IMG/VR virus record: IMGVR_UViG_3300030114_000010
Coordinates: 1 to 60,650 of that record
Direction: 5' to 3' (one strand)
Source: a virus
Length of the DNA stretch: 60,650 nucleotides
Below, piece after piece: positions 9,351-18,258 of this stretch. The notes beneath the pieces were generated by a model. It was not told where the DNA came from and did no database searches. It worked only from the letters and a program-made list of their open reading frames with translations. Numbering within the stretch: the stretch's first letter is position 1; each line of letters opens with the position of its first letter. The position numbers and the translations under genes were made by a program.

Positions 9351-11174
9351 TTAAGAATTAATTATAGATATCGAAAATCTATTTGCGTTCAATATTGGGT
9401 ATTCTATTTTCTCAATAGGTAATACACCATCAATTGCTTTTTGACTTCCATCTGTAGGTATCTCTTCTTTAATATCGCTTGGCATATAAAATACTTCAAA
9501 AGGTAATGGAATGTAATTTATCATATCTTTAACCGATACATCTGTATATAGCCAACCAACTAAATCAGATTCTTCTACGGTATCACCCATTTTGTAATTA
9601 CTGAAATATGAAATTATAGAAGCTTTTATTCTAGTTTCAAGAACCTTCCTATCCATACTCTTATATACTGCTGTAGGCTTAACTCTAAATTGAATACTTA
9701 CTGGAACTGGTATAGCTTCCTTACCTATTACATCAGTAGTTATAATTCTGTTATTGACTAAATTTAATGAATCTCTTAAACGCCTTAATGTCCTGTTCGA
9801 TGTATATCCAATTAATATTGGCATTCCATTGAAAAATTCCGAGCATTCCTCACTCTTTATTACTAGGGTACACTCTTCATTTGTAGTACCTGAAATGCCC
9901 ACTTTGTTTATACTTATTCTTCTATCCATTTCAGTTATAGTAGTTCCCTTTACATCAATTAAAGAATCTACTGATACTACTGGACTAGCTAGATTTGTTT
10001 CGGTTAAGCCAATATCGAAATATCTTTCGCTGTCAGTTTGAACTCCACTTATTTTGTACGAATATGCTATTTTCATTTGACTTAATATTCCGTTGGAATA
10101 AGAACATTCTCCGGTATTATCAATAACTAATCTTGTCTTTCCGGTGCTTTCTCCAAAAAACTGACTATCTGTTACTGCTGTCACTTCTTTTATTTTTACA
10201 GTTTTTGTTGAGTCAGTTAGATTGTATATTTTTATACTGTTTTCAGGATTTACTACATCCATTAGGTCAGCAAATTTACAATCAAGAAGTAAAACATCAT
10301 TATTCAATGTTGTTGATATTTGATTCGTATCATAAACACAACCCTTAAGATATAAGTCTACCATTCCACCTACATGTCTAGGTACAATTTCTCCACTATC
10401 GCTGAGAACTTTTAAAATATCTCTGGTCATATATTTGTCCTTATATCCAGAAACATAAACATCTTCAATTTCATTGAATAATTCAAGTATGAAATTTTTA
10501 TATCCAGGGGCTGTACCTAACTGTCTTGATAAATAGAATTCCCTAATTCTATTAGCATAATCAACATTAGTTTCTTGATCCAAGCCATCAATGACATCAA
10601 ACTTATTTACGCAAGAAACCATCGAGTTTGATATAAATGTTTTTGTGAAAATTATTTCTCCCGCGGTGATGTTATATTTTGTCCCAATTTCTATCGCTGT
10701 AATAGGAATGTCTATTTCATATGCAAGATTATTCTTGTTGTAATTTCTTTGCATATCTGCGGCATACAGAAGTATCGTTGATTTAGTTTGATATTGCAAT
10801 CCTGAATTTGTAGTAAATGTTGCTCCTGTAGGAATTTTTATAACGAAGTCAGGATCGTCTAAATTTAAATTAGTGAATTTAAGAGTCAAAGCTGTCGTTG
10901 CTGCATAGCCCTTTTTTCTGATTGTAAAATAATTACCTTCACCTATTTCGTCTAGCTCTGATTCTGTTAAATATTGAGCATTTGATAAGTTAGATTTTAA
11001 CTCCAATCTATTTAACGATTCAACGAATGGAGTGATTAATTTGATGATTGGTTTTATGAATAAATCATCAAAAGGAGAATTATCGCTTGTATCTATGTCA
11101 GGGTAATATTGTTTAATTGTATCAATTATATATCCCCTAACTATGCTTTCTAAGTCTAGAACATTTGTAACCAT
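9351..11174 (-). CDS. Baseplate J-like protein (wedge arm)
   Basis: 607 residues, ATG with AAGGTGG. Features of the phage P2 gpJ / XkdT / T4 gp6 family are visible. The N-terminus has IDTSDNSPFDDLFIKPI. A 'P-x-G-x-x-F-x-T-x-x-G-x-x-Y' strand follows (IPTGATFTTNSGLQYQT), then the AIEIGTKYNITAGEI segment and the GLDQETNVDYANRIREFYLSR motif typical of the core fold. Proteins of this family form the arms joining the tail hub to the outer baseplate and change shape on contraction. The length is greater than that of P2 gpJ (about 300 residues), as in large Bacillota phages. Confidence 0.88.
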   Translation of the reverse strand: MVTNVLDLESIVRGYIIDTIKQYYPDIDTSDNSPFDDLFIKPIIKLITPFVESLNRLELKSNLSNAQYLTESELDEIGEGNYFTIRKKGYAATTALTLKFTNLNLDDPDFVIKIPTGATFTTNSGLQYQTKSTILLYAADMQRNYNKNNLAYEIDIPITAIEIGTKYNITAGEIIFTKTFISNSMVSCVNKFDVIDGLDQETNVDYANRIREFYLSRQLGTAPGYKNFILELFNEIEDVYVSGYKDKYMTRDILKVLSDSGEIVPRHVGGMVDLYLKGCVYDTNQISTTLNNDVLLLDCKFADLMDVVNPENSIKIYNLTDSTKTVKIKEVTAVTDSQFFGESTGKTRLVIDNTGECSYSNGILSQMKIAYSYKISGVQTDSERYFDIGLTETNLASPVVSVDSLIDVKGTTITEMDRRISINKVGISGTTNEECTLVIKSEECSEFFNGMPILIGYTSNRTLRRLRDSLNLVNNRIITTDVIGKEAIPVPVSIQFRVKPTAVYKSMDRKVLETRIKASIISYFSNYKMGDTVEESDLVGWLYTDVSVKDMINYIPLPFEVFYMPSDIKEEIPTDGSQKAIDGVLPIEKIEYPILNANRFSISIINS

Positions 11175-11193
11175 GATTACACCACCTTTTAAA

Positions 11194-11934
11194 TTAATTG
11201 TTTACCATGAACGAGAAGGCTACGGTCTTGCCTAATTTGTTTCGCACTTGAGTTGTTATATAACAAGTACACTCCTCTCTAACAAATATTATATCTTTTA
11301 CCTCAACAGAATCCAAAGCCTCTTCCAGAGAAACGGCATTTCCTGCATTAATTTGTTCTAATTGAGATCTCATAATTTGATCTCCAACATCTTGTATTGA
11401 TGATGAAATTGATAAAGATAATTCTATTTCATTATACACATTTTCAGCTAATATATCAGTTATGTTGCTTCCATAACCATCAGCTTGTTTCTCTGTAAAA
11501 AGAACTTTAATAAAATCTTGTGATAGTTTCGCAACACCACTAATTGTTTCAGCATCATTTGAATTAAATAAATCTACGTACCATCCATTATTACCACATC
11601 TCTCGCATATCTCACTCTTAGATTTTCTTGTTACTGTTTTTACATAAGCACCCCTTATATAATAATTTTGTCCTACAGAAGGACAATTATTATTTTGGTC
11701 AATCCATTCTATTATATTGATTGATACCTTTTGTTTGTAATCAACATTTGGGGAATATTCCGTATTCTTTGATTCATTCAAAAGCTCATCTATTCTGATA
11801 AATTCAATATTAGTAGGAACCTTGTCAGGGAAACCTACAATCACATTTCTTGTCATTAAAATATCTCCATATTCTTTTGTTGTATCTACAATGATGTGGT
11901 CACAAGGATAAACTATTTTAGGCGCTAAACTCAT
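11194..11934 (-). CDS. Probable baseplate wedge protein (gp25/XkdS position)
   Basis: 246 residues from the ATG at 11934, whose A and T overlap the TGA of the upstream gene (ATGA) and which has AAAGGAG eight bases upstream. An upstream in-frame TTG would give six extra residues but lacks an RBS. A CxxC pair with Gly (CERCGNNGWYVDLFN) suggests a small zinc or structural site. A later segment, ADGYGSNITDILAENVYNEI, resembles the gp25-like 'Y-G-S-x-I-x-x-L' signature of wedge proteins. Its place immediately before the J protein matches XkdS/gp25. The assignment is inferred from order plus this weak motif. Confidence 0.55.
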   Translation of the reverse strand: MSLAPKIVYPCDHIIVDTTKEYGDILMTRNVIVGFPDKVPTNIEFIRIDELLNESKNTEYSPNVDYKQKVSINIIEWIDQNNNCPSVGQNYYIRGAYVKTVTRKSKSEICERCGNNGWYVDLFNSNDAETISGVAKLSQDFIKVLFTEKQADGYGSNITDILAENVYNEIELSLSISSSIQDVGDQIMRSQLEQINAGNAVSLEEALDSVEVKDIIFVREECTCYITTQVRNKLGKTVAFSFMVNN

Positions 11935-12593
11935 TGCAATTCTCCTTTCCAATCAATACACTCTTTTGTCAATATACTGATAATTGACTCTCTTGTTTCT
12001 TCTAAGAGAGGAGGGTAGGCTTCTGCACTTATATAATTTTTATTTAAATAATAAATACAAAAACTACATGCCTCTAAAAGATAGTCTGATTCTTTAATTT
12101 TCATTCTTATATTGTTACATAGTGATGCCAACTCTTCTGCTTTTGTCCTAGCAGAGATTACGAAATCCACCACTTTACTTGAAGATATAGGACTTATATC
12201 AACTGACTTTTTTATATCATACTTAATTATTGAAGAAATCCTAGATTGGATATTCTCAAGTTGAGTACATAGATTTTGGTCATTAGAATAAGTAATCCTG
12301 GTTGATATGTTGCTAGTTAAATTTGTTAGTGCCGAAATTTTATCATTCTCTAAAGTTTTATTATTTGTATCTATTATTGCATCAATCAAGAAATCAATGT
12401 ATTCAGAACATATAGTTCTAGTACTAAAATTTATTGCGTCTTGTATCTCTGAATTGACGTACGTTAGTTCAGAGAGTAATGAGGCCTCTATATCAAGAGC
12501 AGATTGTTTTATTTTAGCAATGCTATTTACATTTTCTGTAAATAGCATTGCTAACGAATATTCCACTATTGATTTTATATCTTCACTATTCAT
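11931..12593 (-). CDS. Hypothetical helical baseplate-operon protein
   Basis: 220 residues with an ATG at 12593 that overlaps the stop of the sigma-like gene (TAATG), so the two are translationally coupled. The protein is almost entirely helical and polar (MNSEDIKSIVEYSLAMLF ... YYLNKNYISAEAYPPLLEE) and has no recognisable motif. A 17-bp inverted repeat lies inside its first 80 bases of coding sequence. Being coupled to a putative transcription factor on one side and to a wedge protein on the other, it could be structural or a partner of the sigma-like protein; the sequence does not decide. Confidence 0.55.
   Translation of the reverse strand: MNSEDIKSIVEYSLAMLFTENVNSIAKIKQSALDIEASLLSELTYVNSEIQDAINFSTRTICSEYIDFLIDAIIDTNNKTLENDKISALTNLTSNISTRITYSNDQNLCTQLENIQSRISSIIKYDIKKSVDISPISSSKVVDFVISARTKAEELASLCNNIRMKIKESDYLLEACSFCIYYLNKNYISAEAYPPLLEETRESIISILTKECIDWKGELQ
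12514..12554. repeat. Intragenic inverted repeat, 17-bp perfect stem
   Basis: The arms 12514-12530 (TTAGCAATGCTATTTAC) and 12538-12554 are perfectly complementary, separated by a 7-base loop (ATTTTCT). It lies about 40 bases after the start codon of the helical protein and just downstream of the sigma-like gene. No U-tract follows, so it is not a standard terminator. Confidence 0.85.
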
Positions 12594-13501
12594 TAAATCA
12601 TCCCTTTATTTTCATAAAATTTCCTGAAATTCTCTAAAAGTTGATTTGCTCTGTAGAATGATAATCCATTTTCTATTGCTATCTTTGAAGACAATCCTTT
12701 TAATTTACTTCCTTTGAATTCACCAATTCCCAAATAAGCCATTAAGAATCTTCTCTCATTCTTGTTAGTTGTAAAACTTCTTATATGCTCTATTGCCTGT
12801 CTTGATTTTACATCATTATTTAAGATATCATTTATATCTTCCGTTCCATGCATAACATCTTCAAAAGTTAAACTCTCAGCCCCCGAAGCATTTTCTTTTC
12901 CTATAATAGCAGAGCCGCTTAATTCCTTTGTATCATAATGTCTAATTCTTTCAATTTCTTTTAAGGTTAAGCTTGGAGCATATCCCATATCTTTTTGAAT
13001 GAAATCTAGCAACTCTTTATCTGTTGGCTTTCTTCCTAGTTTTGGATTTAGCATAGATTCAGCGTTAACTATATTATTCTTGTAACTATTAAGATTAGAT
13101 GCCATCTGTATTGTATTTTGCGATGTTTCTTTCTTATAAAGTTTATCAAGTTCAAAGTTTATCTTATTAGTGAAATAAGTTATAGGTTTTATTCCACTCT
13201 TTAAATCAAAACTTCTAATACCATTCTTCAATGCACCTACAGCTAATTGATATGTCATATCATAACCTACAACTTTCTTTGCTCTTGAAGCATTAACTAA
13301 TCTTGATATTTGACCTCTGTACATTGATAGTAATTGCTCTTCTGCGAAGAAATCTTTGTATAGTTGGACCTGCTGTATTAATACCAATTCTTTTTTAGTT
13401 TGCATATCTGTTATATTATCGAAATTACTTTTTACTGTATTCTGCTCGTTAGAGAAACTGCTCATTCCTAATTTTTCTAGTAAATTCCCATATTCTTTCA
13501 T
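12593..13501 (-). CDS. Sigma-70-like transcription factor encoded in the baseplate operon
   Basis: 302 residues, ATG with GAAGGAGG. Residues about 54-120 resemble sigma region 2: RGQISRLVNASRAKKVVGYD, then AVGALKNGIRSFDLKSG, then ITYFTNKINFELDKLYKKE. This matches the family pattern 'G-x-x-G-L-x-x-A-x-x-x-F-D-x-x-x-G ... F-x-T-Y ... I-x-x-x-I/L'. About 135-190 resembles region 3 (LGRKPTDKELLDFIQKDMG, compare 'LGREPTxEELA'). About 232-300 resembles region 4 (NERRFLMAYLGIGEFKG ... LSSKIAIENGLSFYRANQLLENF), with a helix-turn-helix. Region 1.1 is absent. It sits between spike and wedge genes, an unexpected place. The likely partner is the phage's own polymerase or the host core; this is inference. 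Confidence 0.7.
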   Translation of the reverse strand: MKEYGNLLEKLGMSSFSNEQNTVKSNFDNITDMQTKKELVLIQQVQLYKDFFAEEQLLSMYRGQISRLVNASRAKKVVGYDMTYQLAVGALKNGIRSFDLKSGIKPITYFTNKINFELDKLYKKETSQNTIQMASNLNSYKNNIVNAESMLNPKLGRKPTDKELLDFIQKDMGYAPSLTLKEIERIRHYDTKELSGSAIIGKENASGAESLTFEDVMHGTEDINDILNNDVKSRQAIEHIRSFTTNKNERRFLMAYLGIGEFKGSKLKGLSSKIAIENGLSFYRANQLLENFRKFYENKGMI

Positions 13502-14458
13502 TTATTGAACCTCCTTCTCGACAATAAAATCCTTACACTTTATTTTAATTGTACCATCTTTATTGAAATAAAATGAACCTTTTTCAATATTATCTTTTTT
13601 ATACTTCACAGAGAAAGCAATGTTGCCTTGCAAATTATATTCAGTATCACCTTTCTCTACTGTCAGAGATTCTGTTTCAATATCTGAATTATAATTAGTT
13701 ACAATATTATTTTTCAGCTCCTTAAGTTTTTCTATTGAAGCTGAATCTCCTAACTCTATGTTATTATTAAAATTTTCAACCACCTCTATCAAAGAGCCTA
13801 GTTTATTTATCAAAGTTATACTGTCATTAATAACTTCTGTTTTTGTACTGCTATCTATTTCAGAATTATTTATAAATGCTGTTTTATCCTTTTGATAATT
13901 CTTTTTTGATGTATTGAAAAAAATTTCTTTTGAACTCCCCATATTAACATTATTAAGATTTTCTTTATATGACCTAGAGAACCCATCCCCTTCAAGTAAT
14001 TCATTTTTCGTTGATATCTTGACCTCCCCATCTCTCATTGAAAGCATTGAATTCAATGCTTTCAATGAGAGAGAATGATCCTTAGATAACTTAAGAAATA
14101 CATTATCATTACCTATTCTAGCTTCTCCGGTAAGTAAAGTTTCATCTGTTAATGAGTCTGGGATTGTTGCAATCAGAATTGGCTTGTGCTGACTAGAAAT
14201 TAGAACAACACCAATCTGTTTAATTGTTGGAAACATCTTAAATGACATATCGCTACCTATTATATTTGTTCCAATAAGTACATCTTTCATTAGGGAACTT
14301 GTAGAGGGGATAGATATATTTACTGTCATTTTAGACTCATTAATAGATTCAACCTTGCATATTAGCGTTGCAGCATTAGTATCTTTTTTAAATCTATTGA
14401 AAGTTTGTATATTTTCATTTATTTGTCTTCTTGTTTCATTTATTTCAGAGTAATTCAT
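13502..14458 (-). CDS. Baseplate spike/hub-tip protein, OB-fold-like
   Basis: 318 residues; the stop abuts the sigma-like ATG and the start is preceded by AGGATGTG. Residues about 30-110 look like the OB domain of gpV/gp5-type spike proteins: ATLICKVESINESKMTVNISIP, then IGVVLISSQHKPILIATIPD. The region after that has alternating strands and polar helices. The final 60 residues (TEYNLQGNIAFSVKYKKDN ... IKIKCKDFIVEKEVQ) recall the triple-stranded beta tail of central spikes. Context supports it: immediately after the NlpC/P60 hub and before the wedge and J proteins. Confidence 0.55.
   Translation of the reverse strand: MNYSEINETRRQINENIQTFNRFKKDTNAATLICKVESINESKMTVNISIPSTSSLMKDVLIGTNIIGSDMSFKMFPTIKQIGVVLISSQHKPILIATIPDSLTDETLLTGEARIGNDNVFLKLSKDHSLSLKALNSMLSMRDGEVKISTKNELLEGDGFSRSYKENLNNVNMGSSKEIFFNTSKKNYQKDKTAFINNSEIDSSTKTEVINDSITLINKLGSLIEVVENFNNNIELGDSASIEKLKELKNNIVTNYNSDIETESLTVEKGDTEYNLQGNIAFSVKYKKDNIEKGSFYFNKDGTIKIKCKDFIVEKEVQ
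14031..14072. repeat. Intragenic 42-bp perfect palindrome
   Basis: A perfect palindrome centred on an EcoRI-like GAATTC, with each arm of 21 bases reading TCTCTCATTGAAAGCATTGAA. It lies within the OB-like spike gene, encoding part of HSLSLKALNSMLSMRD. No U-run follows on either strand. Confidence 0.9.
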
Positions 14459-14475
14459 ATCTTCACATCCTCTAT

Positions 14476-17442
14476 TTATAATTTTCCTGAATTACTAAAA
14501 CCCGTATTTACTGCAAATGGAGCATCTGCATATCTACCAATAGACACTGAACTTATTAGATCATTAGCTCTCTTTACGGTAGTCGCAAGTCTAACAATTC
14601 TATCTGATACTGTTTTATTTTGTGAAGCGCCACTAGTACATAATGCGTACTTCTGATTCAATTTTAACTGTACTTCTTCTATTGTCATATCAGAACCTAA
14701 GTCTGCGGTTGATGAAGAAGATGAATATTGAGATGTAATTGGAGGAGTATCTGTTGGTGATGCAATTGCACTAGCTGGTTCGGAAGTTTTTGTGATGTAA
14801 TTAGCGCTTGACCATGCATCAGCACCATTCCAAACAATATTATACCAACCATCATTTTCTGCGATTATTTGTACGGTGTCTCCATCCCACAAAGAACCTA
14901 TTTGTCCAAAATTAGTTCCTGGACCAGTTCTTACACAAAGACCAATACTACTTACGTGAACCGTTCCTGCTCCATAACCACCACCAGAACCTGAACTAGC
15001 ACTTGTTGACCCACCTCCTGTAGACGAAGTAAGTTTTGCCCAAGTCAATGGTCCAATTTGTCCATCTACAGATAATGAATTGTCTGTTTGATATGACATG
15101 ACAGCACTTTGAGTTTGAGGACCATACCAACCATCTATATTTCCAGGACTATATCCTGCATTATTTAATAGGTTTTGAGCGCTTGTTACATCTTCACCTT
15201 GAAGCATAGGGCTCGTAACTTTCAATAACCTATCTAACGTTGGTGCATTAGATATAGATGAACCTCCACTAGAACTGGTAGTTGTTACTGGTTCTGAAAT
15301 AGCTTGAGCATATGCAGTTCCAGCTGACTTATTTGAATAAAAATATTCAAAGTATGGATCATTAGAGAGAACTTCTTGCGTAGTTGTTTTTGTAGCTGAA
15401 TAAAAACCCTTAACTTTAGTACTTACCTCAGCATAATTACAAGCTTCACCAAAACTTGTTGGTGTAACAAGCAGTGTATTTACGAAAATATCATCTGATT
15501 TTCCAGGTTTTAATCCACCAACAGAATTAGCATTGTTTACAAAATCATCTTTTCTTCTTCCAAATGACATATTTAAAGAAGTATAGTTTCCTGAAGCATT
15601 GCCATAATGATTAACTGAATTAACATAGAATATCTTGTTTACTCTTACAGGATCAATCCAAACATTAAATCCTGGTCTTATCCATGGCATAGCCATAGTT
15701 TGTACACTAGCAACAGTAACACTAGAATTAAGATAGTTAATCATATATCTTGCATACTTTGCTAATGCCCAATAAGCACTACCATGATTAGATGAAGCCC
15801 AATATCCACCTCCAGCAACTACATTTGCAGTAGAGAATTTAATTAATGGTTGCGAACATTCATAAATTAATGGTCCAAACTTTTTTTCTAAATAGGTTGG
15901 TTGAAGTAATGTATCTTCACCAACACTATCAGGAGCAACTTCTACTTTTGATTGCATTATATTTGCAACACCATCAGACTCAACTAATCTTCTTATGTGC
16001 CAGAAACTAGATGGCATAGCTCTTGTTAATACGTTTGTTCCTGATTGTTGAGCTTCGACTATCTCTGTTTTACTTATAGCCATATATACATGATGGTCAC
16101 TAGGTAATATTATATCCCCAGGAATAACATCTTCTAAATTTTGAACTTCCCTACCTTTATTGATTAGAGTGTATGTTGTTTGTCGTTCTCCTCCAAAGCC
16201 AACATATCCTGCTTGCCTATAAACATAATCTATAAGTCCAGAACAATCATAAGAACTAGGACCTTCTGTTCCCCATATATATGGTTTTCCTACTTGTTGG
16301 AGAGCAATAGCTACTGCTCCTTGAGCTATATCTGACCCAGCACTTGCACCCCCTGCTGCTGTTGATGCTGATATGGATACTAGACATCCTGTATTGGATT
16401 CAGTTCCACCTGACGTAACAGCGACAACTGGAGTGATTAGTGATATTGTTCTTTCACTTGCGTTCTCATCTGAATGCCATTCATCAAGAGCACCTGTAGC
16501 TATTGTTCTTGTGTACATTTGACTAAAATTAGAACTTTCAGTATATGATAAAATTAATGCTGGATCTATAACATGATTTTTTAATACATGTTCATTCCAA
16601 AATGGAGGTTTAATTCTTATGGTTTCATCTCTGTCTTGATAAAATTCAAACATTAGTGATTTCAAAATGTTATTTATCATAACATAAGTTGAATCTACTG
16701 AAGTTATAGATGATGTAATTACAAAATCTATAACTTCGATTTTTCTTAAATTCTCATCTATATCTCCCATAACAACAACTCTACTAAGTGCATCATCCCA
16801 TTTAGATACAGTATCATCACCATAATATAAACCATTACTTTTGAGTGTTTGGTTTGATATTTCTTGCCATGTTTGTGATAAAGTTTTTCCTTTAAATGTA
16901 ACATCTGCTGATGTATGAACCTTGGATACTGAATCTAATTTTATTCCCTGAGCTTTCCATTTTAATCTATCTCCAGTAGATAGACTCCCATCAAAAGGAA
17001 CGGCTATTGGACATACAGTTCTTGTAAGCCAATACATAAAGTCTTGTGCTTGAAATGATAATTTCTTTTGTCCTCCACTTATAGTTGTTGATTTTCCAGT
17101 AATGTTTCCTCCAAATATCTGAACATATTTTCCATTAAAAATATTTTTAACAAAAATTCTTACATTGGTCATATTCTCAATACCATCATCTAATCCACCA
17201 TTCATATAGGTAGCTCCGTCAATTACAGTGTAATTAGGTCCTTGTTCATGAATTCTTTTATCAAAATCCGGAACATAAACCATATTGATTGTAGCTGATC
17301 CTATACCTACATCAACTCCCATATTTACAGAATAATCTGTTACAAATTGGTCAACTCTTACATTGTCAAAAAACACTAAATATCCACCATTACCAATAAC
17401 GACTGGAATTTTTAGATTTTCTGCTGCTACTACATCTGCCAT
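14476..17442 (-). CDS. Tail hub with NlpC/P60 peptidase, peptidoglycan-binding and SH3 domains
   Basis: 988 residues, ATG after GGGAGGAGG. The N-terminal ~350 residues (SVNMGVDVGIGSATINMVYVP ...) resemble gpD/gp27-type hub domains. At about 370-490 is an NlpC/P60 peptidase: Cys in YDCSGLIDYVYRQAGY near residue 400, DVIPGDIILP, and His in SDHHVYMA near 452. Another hub-like stretch follows. At about 745-815 is a PG_binding_1 domain (LQGEDVTSAQNLLNNAGY ... IDGWYGPQTQSAV) and at about 835-890 a bacterial SH3 domain (LCVRTGPGTNFGQIGSL ... GWYNI). The protein would cleave peptide cross-links during DNA injection. Its place next to the spike protein supports a baseplate lysin. Confidence 0.88.
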   Translation of the reverse strand: MADVVAAENLKIPVVIGNGGYLVFFDNVRVDQFVTDYSVNMGVDVGIGSATINMVYVPDFDKRIHEQGPNYTVIDGATYMNGGLDDGIENMTNVRIFVKNIFNGKYVQIFGGNITGKSTTISGGQKKLSFQAQDFMYWLTRTVCPIAVPFDGSLSTGDRLKWKAQGIKLDSVSKVHTSADVTFKGKTLSQTWQEISNQTLKSNGLYYGDDTVSKWDDALSRVVVMGDIDENLRKIEVIDFVITSSITSVDSTYVMINNILKSLMFEFYQDRDETIRIKPPFWNEHVLKNHVIDPALILSYTESSNFSQMYTRTIATGALDEWHSDENASERTISLITPVVAVTSGGTESNTGCLVSISASTAAGGASAGSDIAQGAVAIALQQVGKPYIWGTEGPSSYDCSGLIDYVYRQAGYVGFGGERQTTYTLINKGREVQNLEDVIPGDIILPSDHHVYMAISKTEIVEAQQSGTNVLTRAMPSSFWHIRRLVESDGVANIMQSKVEVAPDSVGEDTLLQPTYLEKKFGPLIYECSQPLIKFSTANVVAGGGYWASSNHGSAYWALAKYARYMINYLNSSVTVASVQTMAMPWIRPGFNVWIDPVRVNKIFYVNSVNHYGNASGNYTSLNMSFGRRKDDFVNNANSVGGLKPGKSDDIFVNTLLVTPTSFGEACNYAEVSTKVKGFYSATKTTTQEVLSNDPYFEYFYSNKSAGTAYAQAISEPVTTTSSSGGSSISNAPTLDRLLKVTSPMLQGEDVTSAQNLLNNAGYSPGNIDGWYGPQTQSAVMSYQTDNSLSVDGQIGPLTWAKLTSSTGGGSTSASSGSGGGYGAGTVHVSSIGLCVRTGPGTNFGQIGSLWDGDTVQIIAENDGWYNIVWNGADAWSSANYITKTSEPASAIASPTDTPPITSQYSSSSSTADLGSDMTIEEVQLKLNQKYALCTSGASQNKTVSDRIVRLATTVKRANDLISSVSIGRYADAPFAVNTGFSNSGKL

Positions 17443-17460
17443 TAATTTTCCTCCTCCCTT

Positions 17461-18258
17461 TTATTTAATTGATAATATATTGGAAAGTCTATAAGCTGCT
17501 TTTGCTGCTGACGATAATGAAGATGTTTGAGATAAAATCGAAGATACCGTAGTCATTATATTTCCTGTAGCTGCAGATGTTAATATATTAGCTACACCAG
17601 ATGCTAATACTTGAATATCTTCTGCTGACTGAGGACTACTATCTATTGCTTTGTTTAATCCCATTTGGTCTTTCATTTCGCTCACGCTCATTGATGAAGA
17701 ACTTATATTGTAAGCTGATGTTGTTTTATAAAACAAAAAGTTCATTGTATATTGATACATAAATTGTTGATTGGATGATTTGGTTAAATTTATACTTTGA
17801 AGTACTCCATAGTAATAATTTCCCTCTATCAATATTATTTGCGAATAGTCGCTAACAAAATCCATATATTTATCTTGTTGATCTTCAATGAGATTTGCAT
17901 ACATTTCTAAAAATCTCATTCTCTCTGGAGCATATAAAGTATCAAGGAAGTATCCTCCAAGACTTAAACTTCCAAGTGCTGGGCCACCTCTACTAATAAA
18001 CCACCCTGCCATTGTTTTATTGGTTTGTACATCATTCGATTTTTGCATTGTTAGCGTAGATGGTGACATAAGAAATCCCCAGCTTTGAGTCTCTTGAGTT
18101 ATTCTGTTTTTAAATATAAGTCTACAGTTTTGATATCCAGGAAGTTTAAAATCATGTGTCTGCCAACTAGGAAAAGGTTTGCCTCCAAACATAGTTGGGC
18201 TTTCCACTACATTTTTATAATATGATGACTTACTTTTTTTCTTTCTAATCGAGCTCAT
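17461..18258 (-). CDS. Baseplate/tail-tip structural protein
   Basis: 265 residues; the start overlaps the end of the LysM gene (GAGGTGATTAATAATG). A basic N-terminus (MSSIRKKKSKSSYY) precedes a beta-rich domain with FLMSPSTLTMQKSND and LIEGNYYYGVLQSINLTKSSNQ. That is the pattern of proteins that thread onto the tail end: Pro-rich turns, then 'I-x-G-x-x-x-Y-x-G-x-x' strands. The C-terminus is Ser/Ala-rich and helical. Its location between the LysM protein and the hub matches the XkdP/Dit zone of Bacillota myophages. The exact role is not identified. Confidence 0.6.
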   Translation of the reverse strand: MSSIRKKKSKSSYYKNVVESPTMFGGKPFPSWQTHDFKLPGYQNCRLIFKNRITQETQSWGFLMSPSTLTMQKSNDVQTNKTMAGWFISRGGPALGSLSLGGYFLDTLYAPERMRFLEMYANLIEDQQDKYMDFVSDYSQIILIEGNYYYGVLQSINLTKSSNQQFMYQYTMNFLFYKTTSAYNISSSSMSVSEMKDQMGLNKAIDSSPQSAEDIQVLASGVANILTSAATGNIMTTVSSILSQTSSLSSAAKAAYRLSNILSIK

